Assembly (NCBI GenBank): GCA_905250125.1
Contig: CAJNOL010001448.1
Location: forward strand, 1 to 64,000
Direction: 5' to 3'
DNA: 64,000 bases
Origin: Rotaria sordida
Lineage: Eukaryota; Rotifera; Eurotatoria; Philodinida; Philodinidae
The notes under the pieces are model-generated. The model was not told where the DNA came from. It saw only the letters and a program-made list of their open reading frames with translations, and searched no databases. The position numbers and the translations under genes are program-made. Positions 1 through 12,119 of the stretch are shown in pieces. Positions within the stretch are counted from its first letter, which is position 1. Every line of letters begins with the position of its first letter.

Positions 1-1445
1 TTTAATGTTCTTATTTTAGGTTGTTTTCTAAATTTTTTTCATTTTAGCTTTTTTAAAATTTTTTAATAGTAATTTTTTTATTGTAATTGCATATTTTAAT
101 TTTTTAATTTTTTAACCAGTCTTTCATTTTTTTATTATCAATTACTAATAATTTATAATAAAAATATGAAAATAAAAACTCTAACTTCGGATTTGGATTC
201 CTAACCGATGGTATTCTTTTAGTAACTGCGCCGCAGTTCGATCGTAGTCGAATGCACAAGAAACTTCCTAATTTTAATAAATTGAACTATTATGCGAAAT
301 AAGTAATAATGCTCCGTTTGAAAATCACGTATTAAAAGAAATTCGTCTTACTTGAGGTGCTGCTAATGGTCAAGAGTGTAATGGCTAACCAATAAGTAGA
401 CATTATCATGTAACTTTGGAATCTATTCAATTGTTAAGCAAATGAATATTTTCAACGATGTGGGTTGCGTCTTTATATACCATTCTGCTTTTTCATATAC
501 TATCAATATAGCACACAAGTTAAATCAATAAAAACCATCGCTTTTAATTCTATATCATACATTGTCAACAGCGAGTTTTACAGTAATCCGATCTTCAAAA
601 TAAATTTTATCACGTCGCTTCCAGTTACTGACGTCAGAGAAGAATGACTTTCAAAAAGATAGAAGTCAGATGTTTGCTATCTGTTCTGCTTGCATTACAA
701 TGATTACGTATATAACGTCTTTCAGGATTTTTCTGTAGATCTATTCTATACCATGAATGACAACAACTATTTAAAGAATTTTCTTAACTAGTTTATGTTC
801 GAATTCTTTCCTGTTAAAAGGAATCACATGAATTTCGGTCTGGACTGAAATTCCTGTGACTTTTCGGCCAAGAGCGCAAATCATATAGGACATTCGATTT
901 GGACTCAAATTCCACGGATTAATTTCCCTAAAAACTCGAAATCTAGTGAAAAGTTAGTGCAACTCGTTGTACTTAGCAGCATGTGCTTTTATTAAAACGT
1001 AGTAACCAGGGTGGGTGTGGGTGTTGGCGTCGATATTGCAGAAGCCTACACCCACACCCACCCTATGGATAGCTCCTTATCTTTCGCATGAATGACATCA
1101 TATAACAAGAGAATGACCGAAGTGACTTGCAGTAAGTTGGTAATTGAGTGCATCATTGCTAGTTTTCCTATCCATAATGTACATGAGGATAAATGCACAG
1201 ATTTGAACATGTTTGAATATTCACAAGGGACTTAAAAATATTTCAACATGAGAAAGTTCTCTACAATTCATTTCTACTTTCCAAATTGAGATTGGTATGC
1301 ATTGTGATTTTATTTTAAAGTTCGTCTCGGATTGATTTATATCGATCATGGAGAAAATATCTAATAGAAATATTTTCTGATTAGTAAAAAACTAAAAAGA
1401 TGATTTATTTCTAAAACAAAATATATTGTTCATAAAAAGTCTTGT
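1..1445. other. Intergenic, no gene seen
   Basis: AT-rich sequence without a convincing gene. One short open frame (465-647) has no recognisable domain. Positions 822-864 form an imperfect hairpin in which a GAATTTC stretch pairs with GAAATTC. The only other structured item is the G-rich/C-rich inverted pair at 1008-1064, listed separately. Confidence 0.6.
1008..1064. repeat. Perfect inverted pair of telomere-like G-rich repeat
   Basis: The left arm AGGGTGGGTGTGGGTGT (1008-1024) is exactly complementary to the right arm (1048-1064), with a 23-bp spacer. The arms are built from GGGTGT units, a permutation of TGTGGG, which I recall as the bdelloid telomere repeat. Four looser relatives lie at 6495-6612, 14434-14536, 17120-17190 and 17256-17320. 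Confidence 0.85.
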
Positions 1446-2803
1446 TTAAGAAAAAGTAACAGTTGCTGGCCCAGTTACGACTATAGAGAAGAGTCCTGTA
1501 ATATTTGAAGAATAAGTAGTTACTACTAAAACATAATTATCAGATGGAAGCGAAATTCGAAAATAAAACTGTCTATTAAATCCATTGTCATCATCATGTA
1601 TCAGTAAATTGGTGGATGGACTTGTATCATTAAAATATTTCTCATATAAATAGCCATACATGTCGTTATTACTACTACTCTGAAAACTGTAAAAACCTCT
1701 GGTGGAAACCATTATTTGAATTGCTTTGTAGTAATATTGAGTGTCGTTGGCTCCCGGTCGTTTATATATTGTACTATTTCTTGTTAATAAACTTCTACAA
1801 ATTGATTTTTTCATTTGACGTTCTACAAATACCAGAAAGATTAGAGAAGAATAGCTTTTTATTTCATTTTCTTTTCAATGAGATCGAATTCTCATACAAA
1901 GAAAAATTTTTGGATAAAATTATTATGTAAATACTTCATGCAAAATTAACTTTCGTCATGTTTTTTATTTGATACAATCTCAAAAACTAATTCTAAGCTT
2001 AATAGACTGAAAACAATATATTTCTGAAGGACATACATTTCTTTTTCTCGTTGTGTAATTATTCCAAACGATTTTTCGATCTTTACTCTTCCTACAACCG
2101 TTGAAGATATTCATTTTAGCAACTCATTTATGTTTATCAATGGTTTATGGAAGAATATATCTATCCCTAGTTCTAAACTTTGTTTTATGTAACTATTTAT
2201 CAGCTGAGAATTTTAGAAAATAAAATAATCCTATTCAAAGTTTTTGTTTTGAGATGCAAAATTCGAAGGTGATATCTATAATAAAATATGGTATATTAGT
2301 TAATGTTTTCGTCATTTGTAAATACCTCTAGATACAAAGTTTGTTATGCCAAGAGAAATTCCAAAAATAATAAAGAGAGGAATAATAATTAAACAGATAA
2401 TTATAAGAATTTTCTTAATGGGACATTGATTTACTTGTCGAGTTATTCTAGTTAAATTCGAGGTTTGTTCTGGAGCTACTCGTGCATTGATATTTATCGA
2501 TAATCTTCGTAGAGGTGGCAATATAATAGAAGCATTATGTGCATTATAGGAAACAGTTGAATTTCGTCCTTGATGAGCAAGATGTCTCAAACGATCATCG
2601 GGTTGTAAATCATTGATTTGTAAAGGCTGTCGAGTGAGTGGACTTGTCCCATGTTGTAAAATCCATCGTGTAATAGCTTCTCTTTCATAAACATGCCCAT
2701 CTTTTGCAATGACCGGATCGTGAAAAATTTCAAAGGTAATTGGACAAATAAGATCAGGATTTTCAATGTCTGTTTTACTATTTTCTTCGATCATACTTTC
2801 CAA
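1446..2803 (-). CDS. U-box transmembrane protein, possibly with a C-terminal ectodomain
   Basis: Exon 1 (2803-2326) starts at an ATG and encodes a clear U-box at about residues 15-80 (NPDLICPITFEIFHDPVIA, then a VYEREAI segment). The U-box is the E2-binding fold of many ubiquitin ligases. A single hydrophobic segment follows at about 128-153. Splicing from AGAG|GT at 2326/2325 to the acceptor before 1822 keeps the frame and adds exon 2 (1822-1446), giving 284 residues. Exon 2 begins near a CRSLLT stretch and carries a beta-rich domain (YYYKAIQI, LLIHDDDNG, YVLVVTTYSS) of a type I associate with bdelloid surface proteins; it ends in a natural stop. The intron would be 503 bp. An alternative 50-bp intron, with an acceptor just after about 2276, would instead end the protein after about 14 further residues. 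The U-box is certain in character; the fusion is inferred from phase and domain completeness. Confidence 0.65.
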
Positions 2804-5185
2804 TCATCATATTCAATAATGTTTTACACTTTCATCATCAACAAGAAAACAGAACTGATTTATTTCTCTTCTTGTTTATGACAAACTATGTCACATGAAA
2901 TTTTTCTTTTTCTTTCGTTCTTAGCAACAAACTTTTCAAGAGATACAACAATTTAGCATTCTGTTGAGCTTTTGTACCAGAGACATTATTAATAGATACA
3001 TTACAATTCAAATTAATCCCAATTATTCTCCTTAAACGAATTGATCATTTATAAAAAGTATCATATTTTGTTGTTCTAAACAGATGTCGCTCATTTTCGC
3101 ACACATTCTCAAACATCTTAGTGAAAATATCTATTTATGTTCAATTAGTTAATCTACGTATTCCCTATCTGTTGGCTTAGATTTTTTCTTTTCGATGTTA
3201 TTTATCATATATAGAGAAGGAGAAATACTTTGTACTTGGCAGAAAACATTCTGACTCATTGTTTAAAATGTAAAAGAGAGTTCTCTTTAGAAATTCTGCA
3301 CGATTATGTATGATTGGTTTTCCATCGCACAAAAACGAAAGTTCAGATTCGAAATTTGTTATCTCTGGAAGATAATAGATAGCTTGTTTTGTCAAATAGC
3401 AAAGCTTTCGTATCGTTGCGAAAAGAGAGAAGAATAGACTATCACTTTGTCAAAGAAAACAGACATAAGAACAGGAAAATAATGCTCTTTAGAAACTTCA
3501 ATAAATTAGTAAAGTTCAATCACTGATTTTTTTTTCGATTATTTCGACGATTTATGTGGTAGATTTTGATTTTAAATTGATTACTGGCATATGAACGCTA
3601 GTTTGCAAATAAATGTGAAAATTTCGGATTTAAATCCGAGTGTTCTGTGTACTTCAAAAAGTAAAAAATCGTTATTTTCTCAAAAATCATTCTCATAAAG
3701 GAAATAGAAAGGATAGCATTTTCCGTTACCCCATTACCGTTACCTGATAATGTAACGGTAACTTTAACTTTCCACCCCTATCAATTGGTTACTGGTCAAG
3801 CAATAGGATTTTGAGGCAAGTGGAGCTCTGATCCAAGTTCTCCGCCCCAGAAAATCTTTGTTCAAGTTTGATAAAACCTCGAAGTATCGTTTCTCTGGTC
3901 AGAAGATGGGGCTTTAATCTTCGATCAGTAAGAGCATCGACAGGTACAAAAGCAATTTCCGTTTAAGTATTTTTGCAATAGGTGACCTAGCCTTCTTGTT
4001 TCTTAATGTTTTATATACCATTTTGAAGTCCATGAAATTCTCTATCGAATGGTATATAATAGTTGAGGTTTTTGTTTTGATTATGACAGAAAAAGTTTTT
4101 TTACCACAATCGCGATAGGCCAATATTCGCATACAAAAGCATAGGAAAAAGGAGATAATAGAGGAGAAATTTCGAAAATACAAACGGTTGTAATTCTCTA
4201 TGTGCCATTCGTTACTTTTCAAATGTATTTAGAGATTAATTTATTTGAAAACATTTTAATGCAGTTACACTTTTTTTTTTATCAGATGAAAATGATGATG
4301 ACATTACTTTAGCTTGATATAATCATCGTCACTTTTTAGTCATCAATACACCTATCTTTCAATGTATTCTCGCTAGTAATTGTTGATATGCTTTTTTGTT
4401 TTCACTTATGTCAATATGCGTTTATCAACGACTGTTTGAATGCTTGGCCATCTGTTATCACCACTCTCTTTATCATCCTGGTTTTGTGAGTGAATCTTTT
4501 CTTTATAATTTTTAGCAAAAGGTTATTGGTAAGTTTCGTTGGGTAATATTCTTATTCCAACGTTTTCATTCGAGAATGAATAAGATCAAATGACCTCTAT
4601 GAGTGACATCACATTTGATAAAATTTAGGTGTACTGAAGATTGATCGAGTTTACTGATATTCGTCAAAAATATCTAATAACGTATCATTTGAGTCTCACG
4701 ACTTATCAAGTGTAACACTTCGTATATCCAAGAGGATAGATGAAGAATGAACCAAAGCAATGAATATCCTTGTTTTCTACTCGTATTTTCTTACTAATAC
4801 CATATCTAACCAAGCATCATACGGTTTATTTGACGAAAGTAAATTCTGATTGATACTAGTCAAGGTGATGTCCGTATTAATGAATCGAATTTTCTTTAAA
4901 AACTTACAGTAACATAAAAGAAAGATTCTCTGAAAGACCTGAATTTTTCCGAGAATCGATTTTATCAATCAGATCAGTTGTTAATGTTCACAATGTGTTT
5001 TTTCAACTTGGACAAGAGAAGCACCTAGCAATTCATCAAAAATCACTCTCTGATTACCTTTATAATAGAAATGTAAAGATAACTTCGGTCTGATAACTAA
5101 CAAAGATCATTTTTTCAAACGAAATATTCAATACGCGACTAACTCGCATTGATCTTTTGTATTTTGATTACAGTATAATTGTAGA
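2804..5185. other. Intergenic, no gene seen
   Basis: No recognisable coding sequence on either strand; short open frames (3198-3395, 3914-4222 and 4777-4968, minus) show no domain and no splice partners. A perfect 10-bp inverted repeat, TTACCGTTAC at 3734-3743 with its complement at 3752-3761 and an 8-nt loop, is the only notable structure. Confidence 0.6.
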
Positions 5186-6351
5186 ATGCTGGATCATATC
5201 CATATCATATTTGTTACTTGGTTGATTACATATACTTCTGCATTACAATGGAAACAATTAGCCAGTAGTGATTTGGCAAATGGTCCAGTTGGTCGTACAT
5301 CACCTTCCAATGTAATGTATCGTGACGCACTTGTGATGTATGGTGGAGCGGTAAGCTGAATTCTATCGATTTGCCATTCAACCCTATCGTTCTAATCGTT
5401 AAAAGCCTTTTTTTTCTCTTGAATAAGAACCATTGTGGAAATTTTCGTCCAACTTATAATGATACTTGGCTATTTAATTTGACGACATTGCAATGGACTC
5501 CACTATTAACCATTAATGATCCACCATTAGGCCGATGGGGTCATTTTGCTTGGATTGATCCATTGTTTGATCCTGATTCGATGCTTATTTTTGGTGGTCG
5601 ACACGGTGAAAAGTACGATTTACAAGCGCCATTCTCTGATGTATGGCGTTTAAATTTAAAAACATTTATTTGGTCAAAATTGAATGATGGCATTCCTGGA
5701 AAAACGATTATGGTTGATAATAACGGAGCCATCGCTACACCCGAGGGAAAATTTTTTTTTCTAAATAGCAATCGTGCCACATCGAATGTGTCTGCAGCAA
5801 CTGAAATTTGGCTATACGATGTACATACGAATACTTTCACATCGGTACCAAGTTTATCATCATTTGTACCTAAACAAGAATGGTTATTTAGCGTGGTTGC
5901 TCTGAACTGGGTCAAAAAATCAAACAATCATCGAATTCTCGATAATTTAAAGTCTTTAGTTGTATATGGAGGATGGGAACAAAATCAATTTTACCATTTC
6001 AATGTTCAAACAGGTAAATTTATCAATTTGACTTCAATTGGTCCTAAACCACCTGATTCAGCTGGTCATGTAGCAATTTCAGCCAGAACAGCGACTGAAG
6101 AATCGGTATATATGATGTGGTCAGCGAAGAATCAGCCAGAATTATGGTTTTATTCCTATGCTGAGCATACTTGGAGTTCAATGAATCTTTCATCGCCTGC
6201 ACCATCACCTCGTTTATATACTCAAATTGTTCCTATTAGTAGCAGTGGCGCCATCAGTTTGCTTACTCCAATTATTTGGTATGTCGTCGGTGGTCATGAT
6301 GTCAATGGTCAGACTTGTTTGAGTGATGTATGGCTATTGGGAAATCTTTAG
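5186..6351 (+). CDS. Secreted kelch-repeat protein
   Basis: Two exons, 5186-5350 and 5428-6351, with a 77-bp phase-0 intron, give 362 residues. The start at 5186 is chosen because it opens a signal-peptide-like N-terminus (MLDHIHIIFVTWLITYTSA) just before the kelch fold. Kelch blades are visible as repeated Gly-Gly after a hydrophobic strand followed later by a Trp: VMYGGA, LIFGGRHGE ... SDVWRLN ... FIWSKL, LVVYGGWEQ, and YVVGGHDVNG ... LSDVWLL at the C-terminus. Kelch propellers bind proteins or glycans, but no catalytic residues (for example of galactose oxidase) are recognised, so the partner is unknown. AG dinucleotides at 5172-5173 and 5183-5184 lie very close to the ATG and could be splice or trans-splice acceptors. 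Confidence 0.85.
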
Positions 6352-6494
6352 AAACAATGAAAACTGATTTCTCAAGAACGTTTATTCGTTCACATTTTTC
6401 AAGAAAAACTGAAAAGAAATGAATTTGATATGAAGAGGTATTTTCATCGTTATCTATACAGAAACAATCGAATTTTCTTCTAAAATCAGAAGTT

Positions 6495-6612
6495 GGATGT
6501 GAGTGTAGATGTGTGGTGTGGGTGGGTGTGGGTGCGGGGTGTGGCTGTGGCTGTCGATGTCGATGTTGATGTCAATGTGCTCTTCTAAAAAAACATACCC
6601 ACACCCACATCC
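6495..6612. repeat. Imperfect inverted pair of G-rich repeat
   Basis: The left G-rich block (GGATGTGAGTGTAGATGTG at 6495-6513, continuing as a GGTGGGTGTGGGTG tract) faces a C-rich block at 6594-6612 (CATACCCACACCCACATCC). Between them lie GTGGCTGTGG and TCGATGT degenerate units. Same composition as the pair at 1008-1064 but diverged. It lies about 140 bp downstream of the kelch gene. Confidence 0.7.
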
Positions 6613-6685
6613 TTGTCGATTTTTTGGTGATATTGTGGCGATCAGTATCAGAACAGTTTATAAGAGATAGACAGGATTATCTGTG

Positions 6686-7328
6686 TCATCGTTTATAATA
6701 ATAATAATTGGACTTTTGATTATTCATGTAGAATAAACAAATTTATCTATAAATATAGTAATGAATCGCTATGCTTAATAGCTGCTGCAATGCACACATT
6801 TTATGAATCACAACATGAATTTTCATTAATGTCATTTAATATATGTGGAACAGTAGCATAAAAAAAATATACGATATTGAATAAATGATTATTTTATTCG
6901 AGAGGAATTTTTTTGATTTTATTATAGTAATGAAAAAAGCATAGATAAATAATAATGAAAAAAAAATTGTTTTTGTTATTTGTTTTGTGGAATTTTCGGT
7001 CTTATTGTTGCGAGCGCCACGTGAACATTTATAACCACATCAACTGGATCAACCCAACAAAACGAAAACAAAAATAATTTTTTTAAAATTTACTATTGTT
7101 TATCTATGGCTTTTTTCTTGAATAAAATACTCATTTATTCAATATCGTATTTTCTTTAATGCCATTGATACATAGATATAATCGGTATTAATAAAAGTCC
7201 ATGTTTCGATTCATAAAATGTAGGTATGAGAGCAGCTATTTAACATGATGATTCATTGTTATATTCAGAGATATATTTGTTTATTCTATATGAACAATCA
7301 AAAGTCTAATTATTGTTATAAATGATGG
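6686..7328. repeat. Large foldback element, arms about 300 bp
   Basis: The two halves are imperfect reverse complements centred near 7007. Matching landmarks are ACTTTTGATT (left, about 6712) with AATCAAAAGT (right, about 7296), and ATATTGAATAAATGA (left, about 6875) with TCATTTATTCAATAT (right, about 7131). The outer ends are TCATCGTTTATAA and its diverged complement near 7328. No open reading frame spans it, so this looks like a non-autonomous foldback/MITE-type element. Confidence 0.75.
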
Positions 7329-7590
7329 TTTATGTCCTGGTCGAGTTGATGGTGATACAACCAGTTTATGTTTTATCAATTGTGCTGGTGATGATTGGAA
7401 CAATATGATCGAAAATTCAACAAAACAAAAACAAAAATAGGTTTTTTTTTGATTGAGTATTATTCATCTATGCCTTTTTTCATTATAATAATGAAATCAA
7501 AAATTTTCTTTTTAAATGAAATACTCATATTTTCAATATCGTATTATTTATTGATGCAAACAAAATATGTTTTACATACAGTTTATTAAA
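7329..7590. repeat. Third, single-arm copy of the foldback sequence
   Basis: Immediately after the foldback, the sequence repeats the order of its right half in direct orientation: a CAACAAAAC/AAAACAAAAATA tract (about 7420), a TTTATCATCTATGCC-like stretch, AAATACTCAT and CAATATCGTATT (about 7540), ending near 7590. Compare 7045-7150. It suggests a tandem or partial second insertion. Confidence 0.6.
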
Positions 7591-7799
7591 ATCAATAATG
7601 ATAACTACTACAAAAAAAATGAAAAAAAAACAAAATACTAAGTACATAAGAAGACAAGAGAAATAGATTGCGATAATATAAACGAAAAGATGGAAGAAGA
7701 AAACAAGCTAGTAAATAATGTTTATTGGCTTTAATGATGATATAGATAGCAACGCTTCATGTAAGGACAAGATATTGTGTTTGTGCCATCTGTCTTGCA

Positions 7800-9880
7800 A
7801 AGAAAACCAAGTTGTTAGTGGAATCACTACGGGATTAAAATCAACACTATGTCATCATAACATACCTGATTTAAACATCTTATTCAAATATGCTTCTCGC
7901 TTCAAAGAAACGCTGGCAGCCATTCCCTATTCAAATTTCCTACCAGATGAGCGGCTCGTAAAAAAGTCATTCAAATAATCTACGTACATCCAAACATAGA
8001 TTTCAAGTTGCTGATAGTAACTGACAGAACTCGATACAAAAATAATTCAAAGCAAATAAATATTCCAGTATTCTGTTCAACTCGAAAGAACCATTTTATG
8101 ATGATTAGACAATCCCACAACACTTGCTCAATGAAAAATTCATAAAAACCTTTGCAAATATTTTGTGTGATTCCAAGCAAACAATGGCACTTGATTATAT
8201 CGTCAGAAACACTGAACCAATGAATAACTCAGAGGAAACATCTATCTGACTACTTTGCTCAACTATAAGCTAATGTTCCCCTTAAATTCTATCGTTGGCA
8301 GCCACTTGTCCAGTGAATCACTCATAAAAAGCTATTCAAATATTTCCTGCCATTAGAAGCAAATAATAGCACTTGATTACATCATCAGAAACGCTCAATC
8401 AAGGAATAATTCGTACAAAACACCTATTCCACTATTCCGTTGAATTATCAATAAATCTCCTCGTTAAATTCCATCGTTGACGAACACTCGTCCAATGAAC
8501 CACTCATAAAAAGCTTTTCAAATATTTCCTACAATTTGTAACAAAGCATCGCACTTGATTATATCATCAGCAACATGGAATCTAGGAATCGCTCATACAA
8601 AATATCTATTCCACTATTTCTGTGACTTCTGAGCGAAAATAACGGTTAAATTTCATCGATGACGGCCGGTTGCCTAATGAACCACTCATAAAAAGCTACT
8701 CAAATATTTTCTGCCATTCGAAGCAAACAATAGCATTTGATTATAACGTGAGAAACACTCAATCAACGAATAACTCATACTAAACGCCTATGTAACTACT
8801 TCACTGAACTATAAGGAAATGTTTCGGATAAATTCCATCGTTGACAATCGCTTGTCTAATGAACCACTCCTGAAAAGCTACTCAAATATTTTCTGCCATT
8901 GGAAACAAATAATAGCACTTGATTATATCGTGAGAAACACTCAATCCACGAATAACTCATATTAAACGCCTATGTGACTATGTCGCTAAATTATACGCAA
9001 ATATTCTGGTATAATTCCATCATCAATGAACACTCGCTCAATGAAGAACTCACAGTAAGAAGATATTCATGTATTTCCTTCGATTCAAACCACAGATTAG
9101 CACTTCATTATAACATCATGAAATACTAAGGAATGGAACGATCTGTAGTGAACAACTAATCAAATATTTCGTTCGATTCCGACTAAATACTTACAAGTCA
9201 TTTCATGATTGAGGAACACTCGCTCGACGAACATCCCGTATCATAGAGTTATTCAAATATTTCCGACAATTTGAAGCAAGCCTTTTAGGTGGTCACATCA
9301 TTAGAGAATATTGAATCAATGAATAACTCATACCAATCACGTATTTGACTATTACAATGAATTATACGCGAATGTGCAGGCTTCATCCCATCGTCGGCGA
9401 AGACTCTATCAAGGAACAATTCATACTAAATAGATATTCGTGTATTTCCTTCAATTCGAAGTAAATTTTCTGATTTGATTAGATTATCGAGAATTACCTG
9501 CTGCAGGAACAAGCCGTGGAAAGAGCTATTTAAATATTTCTTACAATTCGAAACAAAGAATGTTGCTTCATTATGTCGTCGGAGAACATTCTATCAAGGA
9601 ATAACTGATATGAAACATTTATTTGACTACTTCGGTCAATTCCAAGCAATCGTTTTGTTGTGAATCCGTTATTGAAAAACAGTCGATCACGGAACAGTTC
9701 ACATCAAAATACTATTTAAATATTTTGTTCATGTTGAAGGGAATATGTTATTTTGAGTACATTGTTGGTGATGACTCGATCGAGGAATATTTCACACCAA
9801 GCAACTATTCAAATTTTTTGCTGAAGTCGTGGCAAAGATTCGTAGTTGATTATATGACTGGTGCTGAAACCTGAAACCTT
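7800..9880. repeat. Degenerate tandem array of ~91-bp units (182-bp dimers)
   Basis: A motif CACTCATAAAAAGCTATTCA followed by AATATTTCCTGCCATT recurs with exact 182-bp spacing, its CTCATAAAAA starting at 8321, 8503 and 8685, with a CTCCTGAAAA variant at 8867. Each 182-bp unit consists of two diverged ~91-bp halves, the second marked by AATAACTCATACTAAACGCC-like sequence. Older, more diverged monomers run to about 9880, with later spacings of 181-185 bp. About 23 monomers are present. The period is not a multiple of three, yet some monomers (9680-9870) still read openly in one frame with helix-like 30-residue repeats, so the array may descend from repeated coding sequence. No gene is claimed. 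Confidence 0.8.
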
Positions 9881-10693
9881 GTGATAAAGGAAGAATTTCT
9901 ATGTTTGTAGACTGTTTGACGGAGTAAACGTTGGGTATCTGCACTGTCCACACCGGTTGCTTGTGCATTGTGAATTATTGTCACCAACACGGTAAAAAAC
10001 GATCAAAGAAACCATTGTATTGATTTGATTCATTGCCACTTGTTGCTTTTCGAAGCTTGAAGATACACGGGTAAATGTATATCAACAAGTATCTGACTGA
10101 TGCAGTCGTACAGTTGTACTTCGACTTTATATAGTTGTTGGCAACCTAGCAAGGTGAAATTTGCAAAAAAAATTTTCTTTTCGTGGATAGTCAGAGAGGG
10201 AGAGAGATTTATCTTTTTTTTGCTCTTAGAGAGTGATTTTTTGTCGTAGGTGGAGGTGTATATCGTTACTAATAGGCTTTTTCTTTTCTTTTTATCTCGT
10301 GTAACTGTCAATGAAAGAAAATAACCTTTTGATCAGTGATTATACATTTATCACATTTATTTATCTATGATCCATTTTTTATCCCATCCAAATCGAAAAG
10401 GATGTCTCTTATTCATTGCCTCAACGAGAAAGGCGAGAGAGTGAAAAATATATTAACGTAGTGACTATCATCGACCATGGAAATAATAATGACAAGGCGA
10501 AAAAAAAATCATAGAAGGTATATAATGAATGAGAGACAGTTAAGACGATACACTATTACAATAAAACGTTATTCATGTGTGACCAACAGAAAATAGAGAG
10601 GAGAAAGAGACTAGTTTGTCTTTCTCCCTTTCTCTTTCTCTCTCTTTTGATTTCTCATAGCCACTTACGTACGTCCTGATAAACGCGCAAAAC

Positions 10694-10736
10694 TGACGTC
10701 GAACCAACCGAAAAACAAACTGCCCAGTATATAAAG
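10694..10736 (+). promoter_or_regulatory. CRE-like and TATA-box-like pair, orphan
   Basis: TGACGTC (10694-10700) lies about 30 bp upstream of GTATATAAAG (10727-10736), the order and spacing of a simple CRE plus TATA promoter. No intact gene follows on the plus strand before the Hint gene at 15315; only decayed coding traces lie downstream. In AT-rich DNA a TATA match is weak evidence. Confidence 0.25.
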
Positions 10737-12119
10737 AATACAGATCAATGTTGTAGTGTCCACTTATGCTCTCTAAAAATCGACTTACCGAAATAAAATT
10801 AATTTTTTAAAGTAATTGCCTTATAAGAATGTTTAAAGAACGATGTAAAGTTAATTCGAAAACGTGTTTCATGTTATTTATTTATAGTCAATTGGAGTAA
10901 TTCAAATCATTTGAAAGAAAAATGAGTGCCTTTTGATCATTTTTCAGTCATTCTGTGTCAGAAAAAAAGACTGTTTTAAATTTAATGATAACTTCAGGTA
11001 TTCTCTATCGAATCATATAAAAGCCTTTCAAAAAAAATTAATATTTTGGGTGAGTTTTTACAAACTACTGAATGCTCTATCAAAGTAATTCAATTTATTC
11101 AGTCGATGTAATTCATGTTATTCTAGTTAAAGCGGCTAAAATTTTATTTTTCCAACTTCATACTCATTATACACTGTAAATTTTATATAAATTCTATCTT
11201 TTTAGAAAATCGAATTTTAAAATATTAAAGCATTTTAAAACTTTTACTGCTCATTGGTCGTATTTTAAATAGTTAGAAAATGTTTGATTTTCTAGATAAT
11301 GCAAATTCAATTCGATTTTCGAAAAAATTCATTTCCAAACAAATGGAAAATCAACAATGATTTTAAACAATATTCGAAATTCTATCTCTATTTCGAAAAA
11401 ATCATTGTACTAATTATGATGTGTTTCATTCGTATGCCTTATCTTTCAACTCTTGTTGAGTAATTTTTGTTTTGAGTTCTTAATATTGACATATTTATTT
11501 AACGTATTTTCAAATCTTTCGTATTTATTTGTTTATTGAAGACTTAAGAAAAACTAAAAATATCGTTTTCATTTTTTTTTCTATTTTTCTACTTTATTTT
11601 AGGTTATTAATATATGGAGTGGGCTATTGAAGATGTGTCAAGGTGATTGGCTGAGAATGGTTTAGAAAAATACGTTAAAAAAATTTAAGCATCGACGAAA
11701 AGCTCTAGCATTTAATTATTCAGTCTGTTTTTATCTATTCTAGAAAAAAAAATTAATGGTTTATCTTTATACCATCAAAGTTAATTGTCATTCAAAGAAT
11801 TATTGTCGTTTAGTACAGATGATGATGATGATGATAACGTTATTAAAAAGTAATCATTGGTATTAAAACAATATTGGAAAAAAAACTAGGACATTAAGAG
11901 ACAATGTTTATTCATTTGCTTTAGTTGATCAACTTAATCTTTTTTTTCTGTTTTACTAGAATTGTAGTATTCAGCAAAAAAATATCTGATATACTTAAAC
12001 AACAATTGCACTGTAACGAATCAAATGATTTATCATTTTCCAATTATTTCAATATTGATAGTGTACACCACCAACTTTATATACATCAACACAATCACTT
12101 TATCAATCTTTCTTAAACT

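Noticed and set aside
3198-3395. Minus-strand 65-residue frame
   Set aside because: No recognisable domain, no splice partner in phase and no relation to neighbours; chance in AT-rich DNA.
3914-4222. Minus-strand 102-residue frame
   Set aside because: Composition is typical of AT-rich noise, with no conserved motif or nearby exons.
5541-5927. Minus-strand 128-residue frame inside the kelch gene
   Set aside because: It is the antisense shadow of the kelch coding sequence.
7800-9880. Array considered as a CRISPR array
   Set aside because: Whole units are related with no unique spacers, and the genome is eukaryotic.
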